From: JACVRM01 sp036824245
GTDB lineage: Bacteria; Actinomycetota; Thermoleophilia; Gaiellales; Gaiellaceae
DNA: 64,000 bases
Assembly: GCA_036824245.1 (NCBI GenBank)
Contig: DAITAO010000001.1
Span: 45,758-109,757, forward strand
Direction: 5' to 3'
The notes below the pieces were generated by a model that was given only the letters and a program-made list of their open reading frames with translations, was not told the DNA's origin and did not search any database. Position 1 is the stretch's first letter, and each line of letters opens with the position of its first letter. Of this stretch, positions 1 through 8,449 are shown in pieces. The translations under genes and the position numbers were made by a program.

Positions 1-112
1 TCCCTCCGGTCCGAGGCTAGCGGCAGGATGCGCACGGGTGGGAGACCAACTCGTACCGAGCCTGTGACGACGCGGCGCCCCGGAGGTCGACCGCACAGCC
101 TGTCGCTGCGGG

Positions 113-526
113 CTACGCGTTCGGCGCGATGCGGGCGACGATCCGGAAGCTCGGGCGATCGAGCGCAAGCTCGAAGAACTCGGGATTCACGCAGCCGAGA
201 CCATTGCTCTTGCTCTCGTAGCAACTCGACACGTCCGCCTCGCACATCGGCAGCGGCTCGCGCATGGCCTTCACCGCCCCGAAGCCACCTCTCCGGCGCT
301 CGGCCTGCTCGAGCAGCTCGACGTCGATCTCAACCTCGTAGACCTTCTGCATGCAGCCGACATACGTGCGCCCGAACTCCTCAAAGGCATAGACGAACGG
401 GCAGGCTCGCTCGAGGCATGCGGCCGGATAGACGACCTTGTCGCAGTGGACTCCGCAGCGCCGGCACTCGACCTCTTGCTGCGGATGCAGCGGGAGTCGT
501 CGGACGCTCGGCGCCGTCTGATCCAT
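113..526 (-). CDS. Cysteine-rich conserved protein of unknown function
   Basis: I do not recognise a named family. From the ATG at 526 the product is 137 aa with nine cysteines, including CRRCGVHC near residue 25 and later single or paired cysteines (AACLERAC, GCM, PMC, SSC, GC), which suggests a metal site or disulfides. There is no signal peptide or membrane segment. The upstream ATG at 562 would add 12 residues of no special character. The ATG at 526 is preceded six bases upstream by CAAAAT, a possible weak -10 box, so the message could be leaderless. The cysteine pattern and codon use look like a real gene, but no function can be assigned. Confidence 0.6.
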   Translation of the reverse strand: MDQTAPSVRRLPLHPQQEVECRRCGVHCDKVVYPAACLERACPFVYAFEEFGRTYVGCMQKVYEVEIDVELLEQAERRRGGFGAVKAMREPLPMCEADVSSCYESKSNGLGCVNPEFFELALDRPSFRIVARIAPNA

Positions 527-838
527 ACCTGGATTTTGGGCGTTAGGAGCTGCTCCTCGCAAGACTTGACAGGCACAGCCAAAAGTGCTTGTGCTCAGAC
601 GCTCGATTGCAGCCGGTGGACGATGTTGAGCAGGTCCATCCGAAGGGTGCGGCCGCAGCTGGTCGAACAGCGCCTGCCTCGCCGACTCGACGATGATGAG
701 TCGGAGCAGTGCTCGTCAGTCGCGTCTACGTGGAGGAGAAGCTCCAACTCGCTCAGCTGCGCCCGGGACGAAAGAGGCTACGAAATGCCCTCGTCCGTCG
801 AACCGGACCGCCTCGAGCACGGCGGGTAGGGTAGCCGG
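527..838. other. Intergenic region with no supported gene
   Basis: This stretch lies between two divergent genes. Open frames exist on both strands but have no recognisable motif or convincing start. A TTGACA hexamer at 566-571 on the + strand has no -10 partner at 16-18 bases. The only supported signal is the -10 box for the antiporter at the right edge. Confidence 0.5.
827..832 (+). promoter_or_regulatory. Probable -10 box (TAGGGT) of a leaderless transcript
   Basis: TAGGGT fits TANNNT and ends six bases before the GTG at 839, so a transcript starting about seven bases downstream would begin at the start codon. No -35 consensus is seen. Confidence 0.45.
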
Positions 839-1879
839 GTGGCGCGAAAGTTCCTGTGGGCGTCGCTCGCGCTCGCCCCCGTCACGATCCTCTTGCATTA
901 CGCCGCCGACTTCGGCGACACGGTGGACTTCGCGCTCGCCGCCCTCGCACTAATCCCGCTCGCCTGGCTGATCGGCGAGGCAACCGAGCACGCAGCGCAT
1001 CACACAGGGCCAGGCATCGGCGGCTTTCTCAACGCCACGTTCGGCAACGCCCCCGAGCTGATCATCGCGCTCTTCGCAGTATCCGAGGCCCAGTTCGAGG
1101 TTGTGCGGGGCTCCCTGTCCGGCAGCGTGATCGGCAATCTGCTCCTCGTGCTCGGCTTCTCGCTCCTCTTCGGAGGCCGAGGTGAGCTCGACCGCTCCTC
1201 GACATTCGTGTCGCTCGGGCTCGTCGCGACCGCGGTGCTCGTCTTCCTCATCCCAGCGGTGCCAGGCTTCGAGGGAGATCCGGAGCGCGATTCCCTCGCG
1301 CGCCTCTCGATCATCCCGGCGGTCGTGCTGTTGGGTCTCTACCTCGTGGTCACATACGTGACTCTGCGCCGGCACCGCGAGCTGCACCTCATGGATGAAC
1401 CATCCGATGCGCGCGCCTGGTCATTGCGGTTCGCGCTCGGCGTGCTGGCGCTGGCAACGGTCGTCACGGCGGTCGTCGCCGAGATCGTGGTTTCCACTAT
1501 CGAGCACTTCGCCGAAGCCACGGGCATGAGTGACTTCTTCGTCGCGGCGGTGATCGTCGCAATCGTCGGCAACGCCGCCGAGCACGGAGGCGCCGTGGTC
1601 GTCGCCGCCCGCGGCAAGATCAAGCTGGCGGCCGAGATTGCGCTCGCCTCGAGCGCTCAGGTGGCTGTCTTCCTCATCCCAACGGTGGCACTGCTGGCCT
1701 GGCTGATCGAGCCGCTGGCGCTGTCCTTCCGCCCGGTCGAGCTGATCGCGCTGGGCGCCGCCGTGGTGCTGACTACGCTCCTGCTGGGCGACGGGCGCTC
1801 GAGCCGGCTGCGCGGCGTCATCCTCATCGCCGCGTACGTCGCGACCGCGGTCGCGTTCCTCCTCGCCGGCGACCGCTAA
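839..1879 (+). CDS. Ca2+/H+ antiporter (CaCA superfamily, CAX family)
   Basis: This integral membrane protein of 346 aa should exchange cytosolic Ca2+ for protons. The two CaCA alpha-repeat signatures are clear: GNAPELI at residues 69-75 and GNAAEHGGA in the second half near residue 240. Each carries the acidic residue that binds cation in the middle of the membrane. About ten to eleven hydrophobic helices cover the whole length, as expected for bacterial CAX/ChaA proteins. The GTG start at 839 has no Shine-Dalgarno sequence but sits just after a TAGGGT box. The stop overlaps the stop of the convergent threonine aldolase by four bases. Which cation is preferred cannot be read from sequence. 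Confidence 0.9.
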   Translation: MARKFLWASLALAPVTILLHYAADFGDTVDFALAALALIPLAWLIGEATEHAAHHTGPGIGGFLNATFGNAPELIIALFAVSEAQFEVVRGSLSGSVIGNLLLVLGFSLLFGGRGELDRSSTFVSLGLVATAVLVFLIPAVPGFEGDPERDSLARLSIIPAVVLLGLYLVVTYVTLRRHRELHLMDEPSDARAWSLRFALGVLALATVVTAVVAEIVVSTIEHFAEATGMSDFFVAAVIVAIVGNAAEHGGAVVVAARGKIKLAAEIALASSAQVAVFLIPTVALLAWLIEPLALSFRPVELIALGAAVVLTTLLLGDGRSSRLRGVILIAAYVATAVAFLLAGDR

Positions 1880-2919
1880 GCGCGGGCCAGCACACCGAGC
1901 GCTCGTGGGATCACGTCGATCGCGACCTCGATGTCCTCGTCCGTCACGTCGAGGTGGGTCACGGCGCGCAGCACGTTGGGATGCACCGTGATCGAGAGCG
2001 CGACACCGCCCGCACGCAGACGGTCGAGAGCTTCGGCGCTCGTCAGGCCGATGAGGCCGACGTCGAGCTGCACGAAGTTGGTCTCGACCTGCGCGACGTC
2101 GACAGGTAGGCCGGCGCCTGCCAGCGCCTCGGCAAGCCTCCGAGCCCGCGCGTGGTCGTCGGCGAGGCGCTCCACGTGGTGGTCGAGCGCGTACACGCCG
2201 GCGGCGGCCACGATGCCGGCCTGGCGCATCGCTCCCCCGAACAAGAACTTGAAGCGGCGAGCCGTGCGCATGCGCTCGGCCGACCCGGCCACGAGTGCCC
2301 CGAGCGGGCAGCCGAGCCCCTTCGAAAGGCAGATGGTGACGGTGTCGAAGCTGCGCGCCAGCTCGGCCGGGGGCACGCCCGAGGCGACCGCTGCGTTGAG
2401 GAGCCGGGCACCGTCGAGGTGCACGCCGAGACCCAGCTCGCGACATGCGTCCGCAACAGCGCGCAGCTCATCCGGCGGCCAGACCCGCCCGCCCGAGGAG
2501 TTGTGCGTGTTCTCGAGGGAAACAAGCCGCGTGAGCGGATGGTGGATCACCTCGTCGTAGCGGACCGCAGCACGAATCTGCTCGGCCGACAGGCGGCCCA
2601 TCTGGCCGGGTAGCCCACGCGTGACGAGGCCCGAGTGCGTGGCGGGCCCACCCAGCTCGTAGAGCAGCACGTGAGAGTTCTCCTCGGCCAAAAGCTCGTC
2701 GCCGGGCTCGCCCAGTATGCGCAGCGCGATCTGATTTCCCATCGTCGCGGTCGGGAGGAAGACGGCTTCCTCCTGCCCGAGCAGGGCCGCCACACGCTCC
2801 TCGAGCGCGATCACGGTCGGGTCCTCGCGTTTCTGCTCGTCGCCGACGACAGCCGCGGCGATTGCGGCGCGCATGCCGGCCGTCGGCTGCGTGAGCGTGT
2901 CGGAGCGCAGGTCGATCAC
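1876..2919 (-). CDS. ltaE: Low-specificity L-threonine aldolase
   Basis: The product (347 aa) is a PLP enzyme of the aspartate aminotransferase fold that cleaves L-threonine or L-allo-threonine to glycine and acetaldehyde. The N-terminus IDLRSDTLTQPT is the family signature, the PLP lysine lies in ICLSKGLGCPLG, and HLDGAR carries the cofactor aspartate. I chose the GTG at 2919 because it is preceded by AGGA at good spacing and lies 11 bases after the gcvPB stop; the frame stays open much further upstream but that part is not aldolase-like. As the last gene of the glycine-cleavage operon it would feed glycine into the pathway or recover it from threonine. Confidence 0.92.
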   Translation of the reverse strand: MIDLRSDTLTQPTAGMRAAIAAAVVGDEQKREDPTVIALEERVAALLGQEEAVFLPTATMGNQIALRILGEPGDELLAEENSHVLLYELGGPATHSGLVTRGLPGQMGRLSAEQIRAAVRYDEVIHHPLTRLVSLENTHNSSGGRVWPPDELRAVADACRELGLGVHLDGARLLNAAVASGVPPAELARSFDTVTICLSKGLGCPLGALVAGSAERMRTARRFKFLFGGAMRQAGIVAAAGVYALDHHVERLADDHARARRLAEALAGAGLPVDVAQVETNFVQLDVGLIGLTSAEALDRLRAGGVALSITVHPNVLRAVTHLDVTDEDIEVAIDVIPRALGVLARA

Positions 2920-2930
2920 AGCTGCGATTC

Positions 2931-4424
2931 CTAGACGCCCTTGGGCGCCTCGACCGCCACCGGTCGGTCCGGCCCGGCGCTCAGGTCCGGATGATCCTCG
3001 AACCGGTAGCGAACGACGGCGCGCTTCGCCGCCTTGACCTCGTCGAGCCGGCCCACCATCGCCCGCACGGGCGCGCGCTTGAGCGCTTCGGGATCCTCGC
3101 CCGCCTCGCGGGCGATGTCGACCATCGCTTCGGCGAAGGCGTCCAGGGTCTCCTTGGGCTCGGTCTCGGTCGGCTCGACCATGAGCGCCTCGGGCACCAC
3201 AAGCGGAAAGTAGATCGTCGGCGGATGGAAACCGTGATCGATGAGACGTTTCGCAACGTCCAGCGCCGTGACTCCGTGCGCGCGTTTGAGGTTCCGCGCC
3301 GAGAGCACGAACTCGTGCATGCACAGCCGGTCGAAGGGAAGCTCGTAGGCGTCGCGTAGACGCGCGAGCAGGTAGTTCGCATTCAGCACGGCGGCCTCGG
3401 ACATCTCCTTGAGCGCAGGCCCGTAGGCGCGGATGTACGCGTACGAGCGCACGAAGACGCCGAACGGCCCTCCGAACGCACGCACACGGCCGATCGACCC
3501 AGGACGGTCGTAGTCGAGGCGGTAGCGGTCGCCGTCACGAGCAACGACGGGAACCGGGAGGAACGGCTCCAGTGAGCGGCGCACGGCTATGGGGCCGGCG
3601 CCCGGCCCACCGCCTCCGTGCGGCTGCGAGAACGTCTTGTGCAGGTTGAAGTGGACGATGTCGAAGCCCATGTCGCCCGGACGCGAGATGCCGCACACCG
3701 CGTTCAGGTTGGCGCCGTCGTAGTACAGGAGCGCCCCGGCGTCGTGGAAGATGCGCGCCACCTCCTCGATGCCCTCGTCGAAGAGGCCGAGCGTGCTCGG
3801 GTTGGTGAGCATCAGGCCGGCCGTCTCGCTGTCCACCTTGGCGCGGAGCTCCTCGAGGTCGACGTTGCCCCGCGCATCCGTCGCCACGCTTACCACCTCG
3901 TAGCCGGCCATGGTCACGCTGGCCGGATTGGTGCCGTGAGCCGTGTCGGGAATGACTATCTTGCGGCGAGCCTCGGCGCGCTCCGCGAAGTACGCGCGCA
4001 TGAGCAGGAGCCCGGTCAGCTCGCCCTGCGAGCCCGCCGCGGGCTGCAGAGAGACGGCATCCAGGCCTGCCACCTCGGCGAGGATTTCCTGGAGGCGCCA
4101 CATCAGCTCGAGCGCGCCCTGCGCGCCGTCCTCCTCCTGGAGAGGGTGCAGGTCCCTGAAGCCCGGGAGCGTGACGACTCGCTCGTTGACGCGCGGGTTG
4201 TGCTTCATCGTGCACGAGCCCAGCGGGTAGAAGCCGGTGTCGACGCCGTAGTTGCGCGACGTGAGCTCGGTGAAGTGCCTGACCAGCTCGGGCTCCGACA
4301 CCTCGGCCAGCCGCGGTGGACGCTCGCGGCGAAGCTGGGGTGGCACCTCGGCGGTCGGGAGGTCGTGGCGCGGCAGGGAGTACGCGGTACGACCGGACCT
4401 CGACTTCTCGTAGATCAGGCGCAC
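2931..4424 (-). CDS. gcvPB: Glycine dehydrogenase (decarboxylating) subunit 2, P-protein
   Basis: This is the PLP-binding half of the two-subunit P-protein, which decarboxylates glycine and passes the methylamine group to lipoyl-GcvH. The product is 497 aa. The PLP lysine is in FNLHKTFSQPHGGGGPG, and LGSCTMKHNPR near the N-terminus is typical of this subunit. The GTG at 4424 overlaps the end of gcvPA by 10 bases and has GGAGG 11 bases upstream inside gcvPA, so the two subunits are probably translationally coupled. The open frame extends about 100 codons further upstream, but that part lies inside gcvPA and is not family-like. Confidence 0.95.
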   Translation of the reverse strand: MRLIYEKSRSGRTAYSLPRHDLPTAEVPPQLRRERPPRLAEVSEPELVRHFTELTSRNYGVDTGFYPLGSCTMKHNPRVNERVVTLPGFRDLHPLQEEDGAQGALELMWRLQEILAEVAGLDAVSLQPAAGSQGELTGLLLMRAYFAERAEARRKIVIPDTAHGTNPASVTMAGYEVVSVATDARGNVDLEELRAKVDSETAGLMLTNPSTLGLFDEGIEEVARIFHDAGALLYYDGANLNAVCGISRPGDMGFDIVHFNLHKTFSQPHGGGGPGAGPIAVRRSLEPFLPVPVVARDGDRYRLDYDRPGSIGRVRAFGGPFGVFVRSYAYIRAYGPALKEMSEAAVLNANYLLARLRDAYELPFDRLCMHEFVLSARNLKRAHGVTALDVAKRLIDHGFHPPTIYFPLVVPEALMVEPTETEPKETLDAFAEAMVDIAREAGEDPEALKRAPVRAMVGRLDEVKAAKRAVVRYRFEDHPDLSAGPDRPVAVEAPKGV

Positions 4425-5752
4425 TCGGCGAGCACCTCCGCGAGGCGGTCGATGTCGGCCGGCGTGCGCTTCTCCGTGACGCAGACGAGCAGCACATCGT
4501 CCAGACCTGCGTAGTCCCGGCCGAGCGGGTAGCCGGGATGCACGCCTCGCTCGCGCGCGCCGCGAATGACCTCGCGCGCAGGCCGTCCGACTCGGACGGC
4601 AAACTCTTTGAACGTTGTCTGTTCGGGAAACAGCAGTGGAAGCCCTAGCCGTTCCTTGGCGTAGGCCGCGAGGCTCATGCAGGTCTCCCCCACCTCGCGC
4701 AATCCCTGCGGGCCGAGCCATGTCAGGTAGACGAGCCCGCCCAGGGCGAGCAGCGTCTGATTGGTGGTGATGTTGGAGGTTGCCTTCTCGCGCCGGATGT
4801 GCTGCTCGCGCGTCTGCAGGGTCAGTACATAGCCGCGCCGGCCGTGCGCGTCGGTGGTCTCTCCGACAATGCGGCCGGGCATGCGGCGCACATGTTCGGC
4901 TCGCGCCGCCAGGAATCCATAGTGCGGGCCGCCGTAGGAGAGGTGATTACCCGCCGGCTGCCCCTCCCCGACGGCGAGTGCGCACCCGTAGTGGCCGGGC
5001 GCCTCAAGGACGCCGAGCGACATCGGGTCGACGTGCGCGACTACCAGTGCCTCGTGCTCGTTTGCAGCGGCTGCCAGCTCGGGCGCCGGCTCGAGGCACC
5101 CGAACACGTTGGGCTGCTGGAAGAGCACGCAGGCGGCGTCGCGCGCCGCGTCACCGAGCTCGTCGGGATCGGTCACCCCACCCCGGTGCGGCACCTCGAC
5201 CACCTCGAGCCCGAAGCCTGGTGCGTAGGTCTTCACGACCTGTCGTACCTGCGGGTTGACCGCCTCTGCGACGACCACCTTGGAGCGCCCGGTCACGTGT
5301 TTGGCGACGAAGCACGCATCCGCCGCCACTGTGGTGCCGTCGTAGCCTGAGGCGTTCGAGACGTCCATGCCGGTCAGCTCGCAGACAGCGGTCTGGTACT
5401 CGAAGATGGCCTGGAGGACTCCTTGGCTCAGCTCCGGCTGGTACGGCGTATAGGCGGTCAGGAATTCCCCGCGCGAGAGCACCGTCTCCACCACCGCCGG
5501 TACGTAGTGGTCGTAGATGCCGGCGCCCAGGAACGACAGCTCCTGGCCCGTGTGGGTGTTGCGGGATGCCAGCTCGCTCAGATGCTCGACGATCTCGAGC
5601 TCCGAGAGCGCAGGCTCGAGGTCGAGCGGGCGCCCCAACCGAACTCCCGCAGGGATGTCGGCGAAGAGGTCCTCGACTGTCGACACGCCGACGGCGGCGA
5701 GCATCTCGTCGCGGTCAGCCTCCGTCAGCGGGACGTAGCGCAGCGAGCTCAC
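4415..5752 (-). CDS. gcvPA: Glycine dehydrogenase (decarboxylating) subunit 1, P-protein
   Basis: This 445-aa subunit forms the heteromeric P-protein with GcvPB. It starts YVPLTEADRDEMLAAVG and contains SFLGAGIYDHYVP, YTPYQPELSQG and SNASGYDGTT, all typical of subunit 1. The GTG at 5752 follows GGGAG by about eight bases; upstream codons in the same frame are not gcvPA-like. The split arrangement is the Firmicutes/archaeal type rather than the single-chain P-protein of many other bacteria. The gene lies 22 bases after gcvH. Confidence 0.95.
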   Translation of the reverse strand: MSSLRYVPLTEADRDEMLAAVGVSTVEDLFADIPAGVRLGRPLDLEPALSELEIVEHLSELASRNTHTGQELSFLGAGIYDHYVPAVVETVLSRGEFLTAYTPYQPELSQGVLQAIFEYQTAVCELTGMDVSNASGYDGTTVAADACFVAKHVTGRSKVVVAEAVNPQVRQVVKTYAPGFGLEVVEVPHRGGVTDPDELGDAARDAACVLFQQPNVFGCLEPAPELAAAANEHEALVVAHVDPMSLGVLEAPGHYGCALAVGEGQPAGNHLSYGGPHYGFLAARAEHVRRMPGRIVGETTDAHGRRGYVLTLQTREQHIRREKATSNITTNQTLLALGGLVYLTWLGPQGLREVGETCMSLAAYAKERLGLPLLFPEQTTFKEFAVRVGRPAREVIRGARERGVHPGYPLGRDYAGLDDVLLVCVTEKRTPADIDRLAEVLAECA

Positions 5753-5774
5753 GCTCGGCTCCCGAGCAACGATC

Positions 5775-6170
5775 TCACTGGTCTGCGAGCAGCCGGCGGT
5801 ACGCCTCGGCGTCCAGCAAGGATTCGACTTCTGAGGGCTCCGAGAGGCGGATCCGGATGAGCCAGCCTTCGCCGTACGGGTCCTGGTTGACGGTCTCGGG
5901 CGCCTCGACAACCGCCTGGTTCACCGCGAGCACCTCACCGGAGAGCGGCGCGATCACGTCCGAGACAGCCTTGACGGACTCCACCTCGCCGTACGACTCG
6001 TCCTTCGCGACGCTGGCTCCCTCCGCGGGCGGCTCGAAGTGGACGAGCTCGCCGAGGGCGTCCTGCGCGTACCACGTCACTCCGAGCGTGGCCTCGGCGT
6101 CCTCGAGACGGGCCCAGTCGTGTTCGCGGTGGTAGCGAAGGTCCTCCGGGTAGCTCTCTGCAGCCGCCAC
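5775..6170 (-). CDS. gcvH: Glycine cleavage system H-protein
   Basis: This 131-aa lipoyl carrier shuttles the aminomethyl group between P-, T- and L-proteins. The lipoylated lysine is in GEVESVKAVSDV and the YHREHDWARLED start is typical. The GTG at 6170 shares a base with the gcvT stop (TAGTG) and uses the GAGGAGG stretch at the end of gcvT as ribosome binding site, so it is coupled to gcvT. No lipoate ligase or L-protein gene is in the window; dihydrolipoamide dehydrogenase must come from elsewhere. Confidence 0.95.
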   Translation of the reverse strand: MAAAESYPEDLRYHREHDWARLEDAEATLGVTWYAQDALGELVHFEPPAEGASVAKDESYGEVESVKAVSDVIAPLSGEVLAVNQAVVEAPETVNQDPYGEGWLIRIRLSEPSEVESLLDAEAYRRLLADQ

Positions 6171-7222
6171 TACTCCTCCTCTCGCCGGTAGATGGGCTTG
6201 CGGACCACGCGCGCACGGCGCGGACGGCCGCGCACGTCGACGGTCAGCGAGGTGCCGGGCTCGGCGAGCCCTGCTTGCACGTAGCCCATGCCGATGCCCC
6301 GCTCGAGCATGGGCGAGTGTGATCCCGAAGTCACTTCGCCACCCTCGACGATCGCCATGCCCTGCCTGGGAACGGCACGCTCCTCCATGACGAACGGCAC
6401 CAGTCTGCGTTCCGGCCCCTCCGTGCGGATGCGGCGGATCACATCGGCCCCCGTGAACTCTTTCTGCTGCGCGCACGTCCAGCCGAGGCCGGCCGAGATC
6501 GGATCGGTGTCGGGGCCGATGTCGTTGCCGTGCAGCGGATAGCAGACCTCGAGCCGAAGGCTGTCCCGCGCACCAAGCCCGCAGGGAGTGGCACCGCGTG
6601 CGAGCACGCGCTCCCAAAGCGCCTGCGCATCGTCGACCGCGGCCAGCAGCTCGACGCCTTTCTCGCCCGTGTAGCCGGTGCGGTTGACCATGCAGGGAAC
6701 GCCGTCGACGTCGCCTTCCGCGAAGGTGAAAGCGGGTGCGTCGTCCAGGCCGAGGCGCTCCAGCGAATGCGGTCCCTGGACGGCGAGCAGCGCATAGTCG
6801 TCGGAGACGTCGCGCACGTCCGAGCCGGCGATCTCGCGCTCCTTGACCCAACCGAAGTCCGTCTCGCGATTCGACGCGTTCACGATCAGCAGGTAGCGGA
6901 AGCTGCTCACCCGGTACGCGATCAGGTCATCGAGGATGCCTCCGCGCTCGTTGGTGAGCAGCGTGTACTGCGCGTTGCCGTCGTCGATGCGGTCGAGGTC
7001 GTTCGAGAGCAGCGACTGGAGCAGGTCGTACGCCTTCGGCCCTTCCACCTCGAACTCGCCCATGTGGGAGACGTCGAACACGCCGCAGTCGCGGCGCACC
7101 GCCCGATGCTCGGCGGCCACGCCCTCGTACTGCACGGGCATCTCCCAGCCGGCGAACGGCACCATGCGCGCCCCGGCGGCGCGGTGCAGCTCATCGAGGG
7201 GCGTCCGCCGCAGCGTCTGCAT
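6170..7222 (-). CDS. gcvT: Aminomethyltransferase (glycine cleavage T-protein)
   Basis: The product (350 aa) transfers the methylene group from aminomethyl-lipoyl-GcvH to tetrahydrofolate. It begins RTPLDELHRAAGARMVPFAGWEMPVQY and contains VFDVSHMGEFEVEG, both diagnostic. It is the first gene of the gcv operon and lies 38 bases downstream of ftsZ on the same strand. The gap has a 14-bp palindrome and a possible -10 box but is far too short for a glycine riboswitch, which often precedes gcvT operons elsewhere. The ATG at 7222 has no obvious Shine-Dalgarno sequence. Confidence 0.95.
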   Translation of the reverse strand: MQTLRRTPLDELHRAAGARMVPFAGWEMPVQYEGVAAEHRAVRRDCGVFDVSHMGEFEVEGPKAYDLLQSLLSNDLDRIDDGNAQYTLLTNERGGILDDLIAYRVSSFRYLLIVNASNRETDFGWVKEREIAGSDVRDVSDDYALLAVQGPHSLERLGLDDAPAFTFAEGDVDGVPCMVNRTGYTGEKGVELLAAVDDAQALWERVLARGATPCGLGARDSLRLEVCYPLHGNDIGPDTDPISAGLGWTCAQQKEFTGADVIRRIRTEGPERRLVPFVMEERAVPRQGMAIVEGGEVTSGSHSPMLERGIGMGYVQAGLAEPGTSLTVDVRGRPRRARVVRKPIYRREEE

Positions 7223-7231
7223 GCGCCGCGG

Positions 7232-7251
7232 ATGCTAGCCAGCTAGCTGGC
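7232..7251 (-). promoter_or_regulatory. Possible gcv operon promoter with 14-bp palindrome
   Basis: The ftsZ-gcvT gap carries the perfect palindrome GCCAGCTAGCTGGC at 7238-7251. Directly downstream in the minus direction is TAGCAT (7237-7232), nine bases before the gcvT ATG. A -10 box next to an operator-like palindrome suggests regulated, nearly leaderless transcription of gcvT; a weak hairpin ending ftsZ transcription is the alternative. Confidence 0.4.
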
Positions 7252-7260
7252 GGCTGCGAG

Positions 7261-8334
7261 CTAGGAGTCGTCGCGGAGGAACGACGGGATGTCGATCTCC
7301 TCCGGAGTCTCGAAAGGCTCGCCGACCGGCTCGCGCCGCACCTCCACCGGAACGGCCGTTCCCTCGCGGCGCCGGCGGCGCAGGCGTGGGGTGCCGAAGC
7401 CGGTCGCGATCACTGTTACCCGCACCTCGTCGCCCACGGATTCGTCGATCACCGCGCCGAAGATCACATTGGCGTTCTGGTCGGCGGCGCCCGTGACGAC
7501 CTCGGCCGCCTCGTTGACCTCGAAGAGCCCCATCTCGGGCGGCCCGGTGATGTTGAGCAGTACTCCCGTCGCGCCTTCGATCGACGCCTCCAGCAGAGGC
7601 GAGGAGACGGCCGTACGGGCCGCCTCTGCTGCCCGACTGTCGCCTGACGCGACGCCGATTCCCATGAGCGCCGAGCCGGCCTCGCGCATGATCGTGCGCA
7701 CGTCGGCGAAGTCGAGGTTGACGAGCCCGGGCACCGTGATCAGGTCGGTGATGCCCTGCACGCCCTGGCGCAGGATGTCGTCGGCAATTCGGAACGCCTC
7801 GACGATCGACGTCTGCTTCTCGACCACCTGCAGCAGCCGGTCGTTCTCGATCACGATCAGCGTGTCGACCTGTTCGGACAATTCCTGGATGCCCGTCTCG
7901 GCCTGGTCTCCGCGCCGCCGCCCCTCGAAGGAGAACGGCCTCGTGACGACTCCGACCGTGAGCGCTCCAATCTCGCGTGCGAGCTCCGCGACGATCGGTG
8001 CGCCGCCGGTTCCCGTGCCGCCGCCCTCGCCCGCTGTGACGAAGACCATGTCTGCGCCCTTCAGCGCCTCCTTCAGCTCGTCGCGGCTCTCCTGCGCGGC
8101 TGCTTTGCCGACTTCCGGATCAGCGCCTGCACCCAGGCCGCGCGTGACACCCGCGCCCACCTGCACCTTGATGTCGGCGTCCATCATCAGCAGCGCCTGG
8201 GCGTCCGTGTTCACCGCGATGAACTCCACGCCCGACAGGCCGGCCTCGACCATCCGGCTTACGGCGTTCGTGCCGCCGCCGCCTACACCGGCGACCTTGA
8301 TCACGGCCAGGAAGTCCCGGCTTTCGTCGCGCAC
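7261..8334 (-). CDS. ftsZ: Cell division protein FtsZ
   Basis: FtsZ is the tubulin-like GTPase that forms the division ring. The product (357 aa) has the tubulin signature GGGTGTGGAP, the nucleotide-binding GVGGGGTNAVSRM near the start and FTAGEGG-like T-loops. The short C-terminal tail ends IDIPSFLRDD, the conserved peptide that binds membrane anchors such as SepF. No ftsA is in the cluster, as usual in actinobacteria. TTG at 8340 and GTG at 8334 are both possible starts; GTG has better spacing (9 bases) from AGAGGA. It has its own promoter (see 8387-8429). Confidence 0.97.
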   Translation of the reverse strand: MRDESRDFLAVIKVAGVGGGGTNAVSRMVEAGLSGVEFIAVNTDAQALLMMDADIKVQVGAGVTRGLGAGADPEVGKAAAQESRDELKEALKGADMVFVTAGEGGGTGTGGAPIVAELAREIGALTVGVVTRPFSFEGRRRGDQAETGIQELSEQVDTLIVIENDRLLQVVEKQTSIVEAFRIADDILRQGVQGITDLITVPGLVNLDFADVRTIMREAGSALMGIGVASGDSRAAEAARTAVSSPLLEASIEGATGVLLNITGPPEMGLFEVNEAAEVVTGAADQNANVIFGAVIDESVGDEVRVTVIATGFGTPRLRRRRREGTAVPVEVRREPVGEPFETPEEIDIPSFLRDDS

Positions 8335-8386
8335 TCTCAAGGGTCCTCTACCTCAACCTCAAGTACAAATTGAGCCATTCGTCCAT

Positions 8387-8429
8387 GGGCAGGCGATCAG
8401 AGGGTACGCCTGCCCACCCAACCTGTCAA
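8387..8429 (-). promoter_or_regulatory. ftsZ promoter (TTGACA-17-TACCCT) inside an inverted repeat
   Basis: On the minus strand TTGACA (8429-8424) is followed after exactly 17 bases by TACCCT (8406-8401), giving a start near 8395 and an untranslated leader of about 60 bases. A perfect 9-bp inverted repeat, GGGCAGGCG (8387-8395) and CGCCTGCCC (8407-8415) with an 11-base centre, brackets the -10 box. A protein bound there would block RNA polymerase, so the repeat may be an operator; a 5' leader hairpin is less likely because it spans the start site. Confidence 0.65.
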
Positions 8430-8449
8430 ACCAAAAAAAGCATGCTCGC

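Noticed and set aside
566..571. TTGACA as a promoter for the antiporter
   Set aside because: No -10 hexamer at 16-18 bases and it is more than 250 bases from the gene, which has its own close TAGGGT box.
4425..4721. N-terminal extension of gcvPB upstream of the GTG at 4424
   Set aside because: The extra 99 codons lie in gcvPA and do not resemble P-protein; the GTG has a GGAGG site.
7223..7260. Glycine riboswitch before gcvT
   Set aside because: Only 38 bases lie between ftsZ and gcvT, too short for the aptamer, and no such motif is seen in the ftsZ end.
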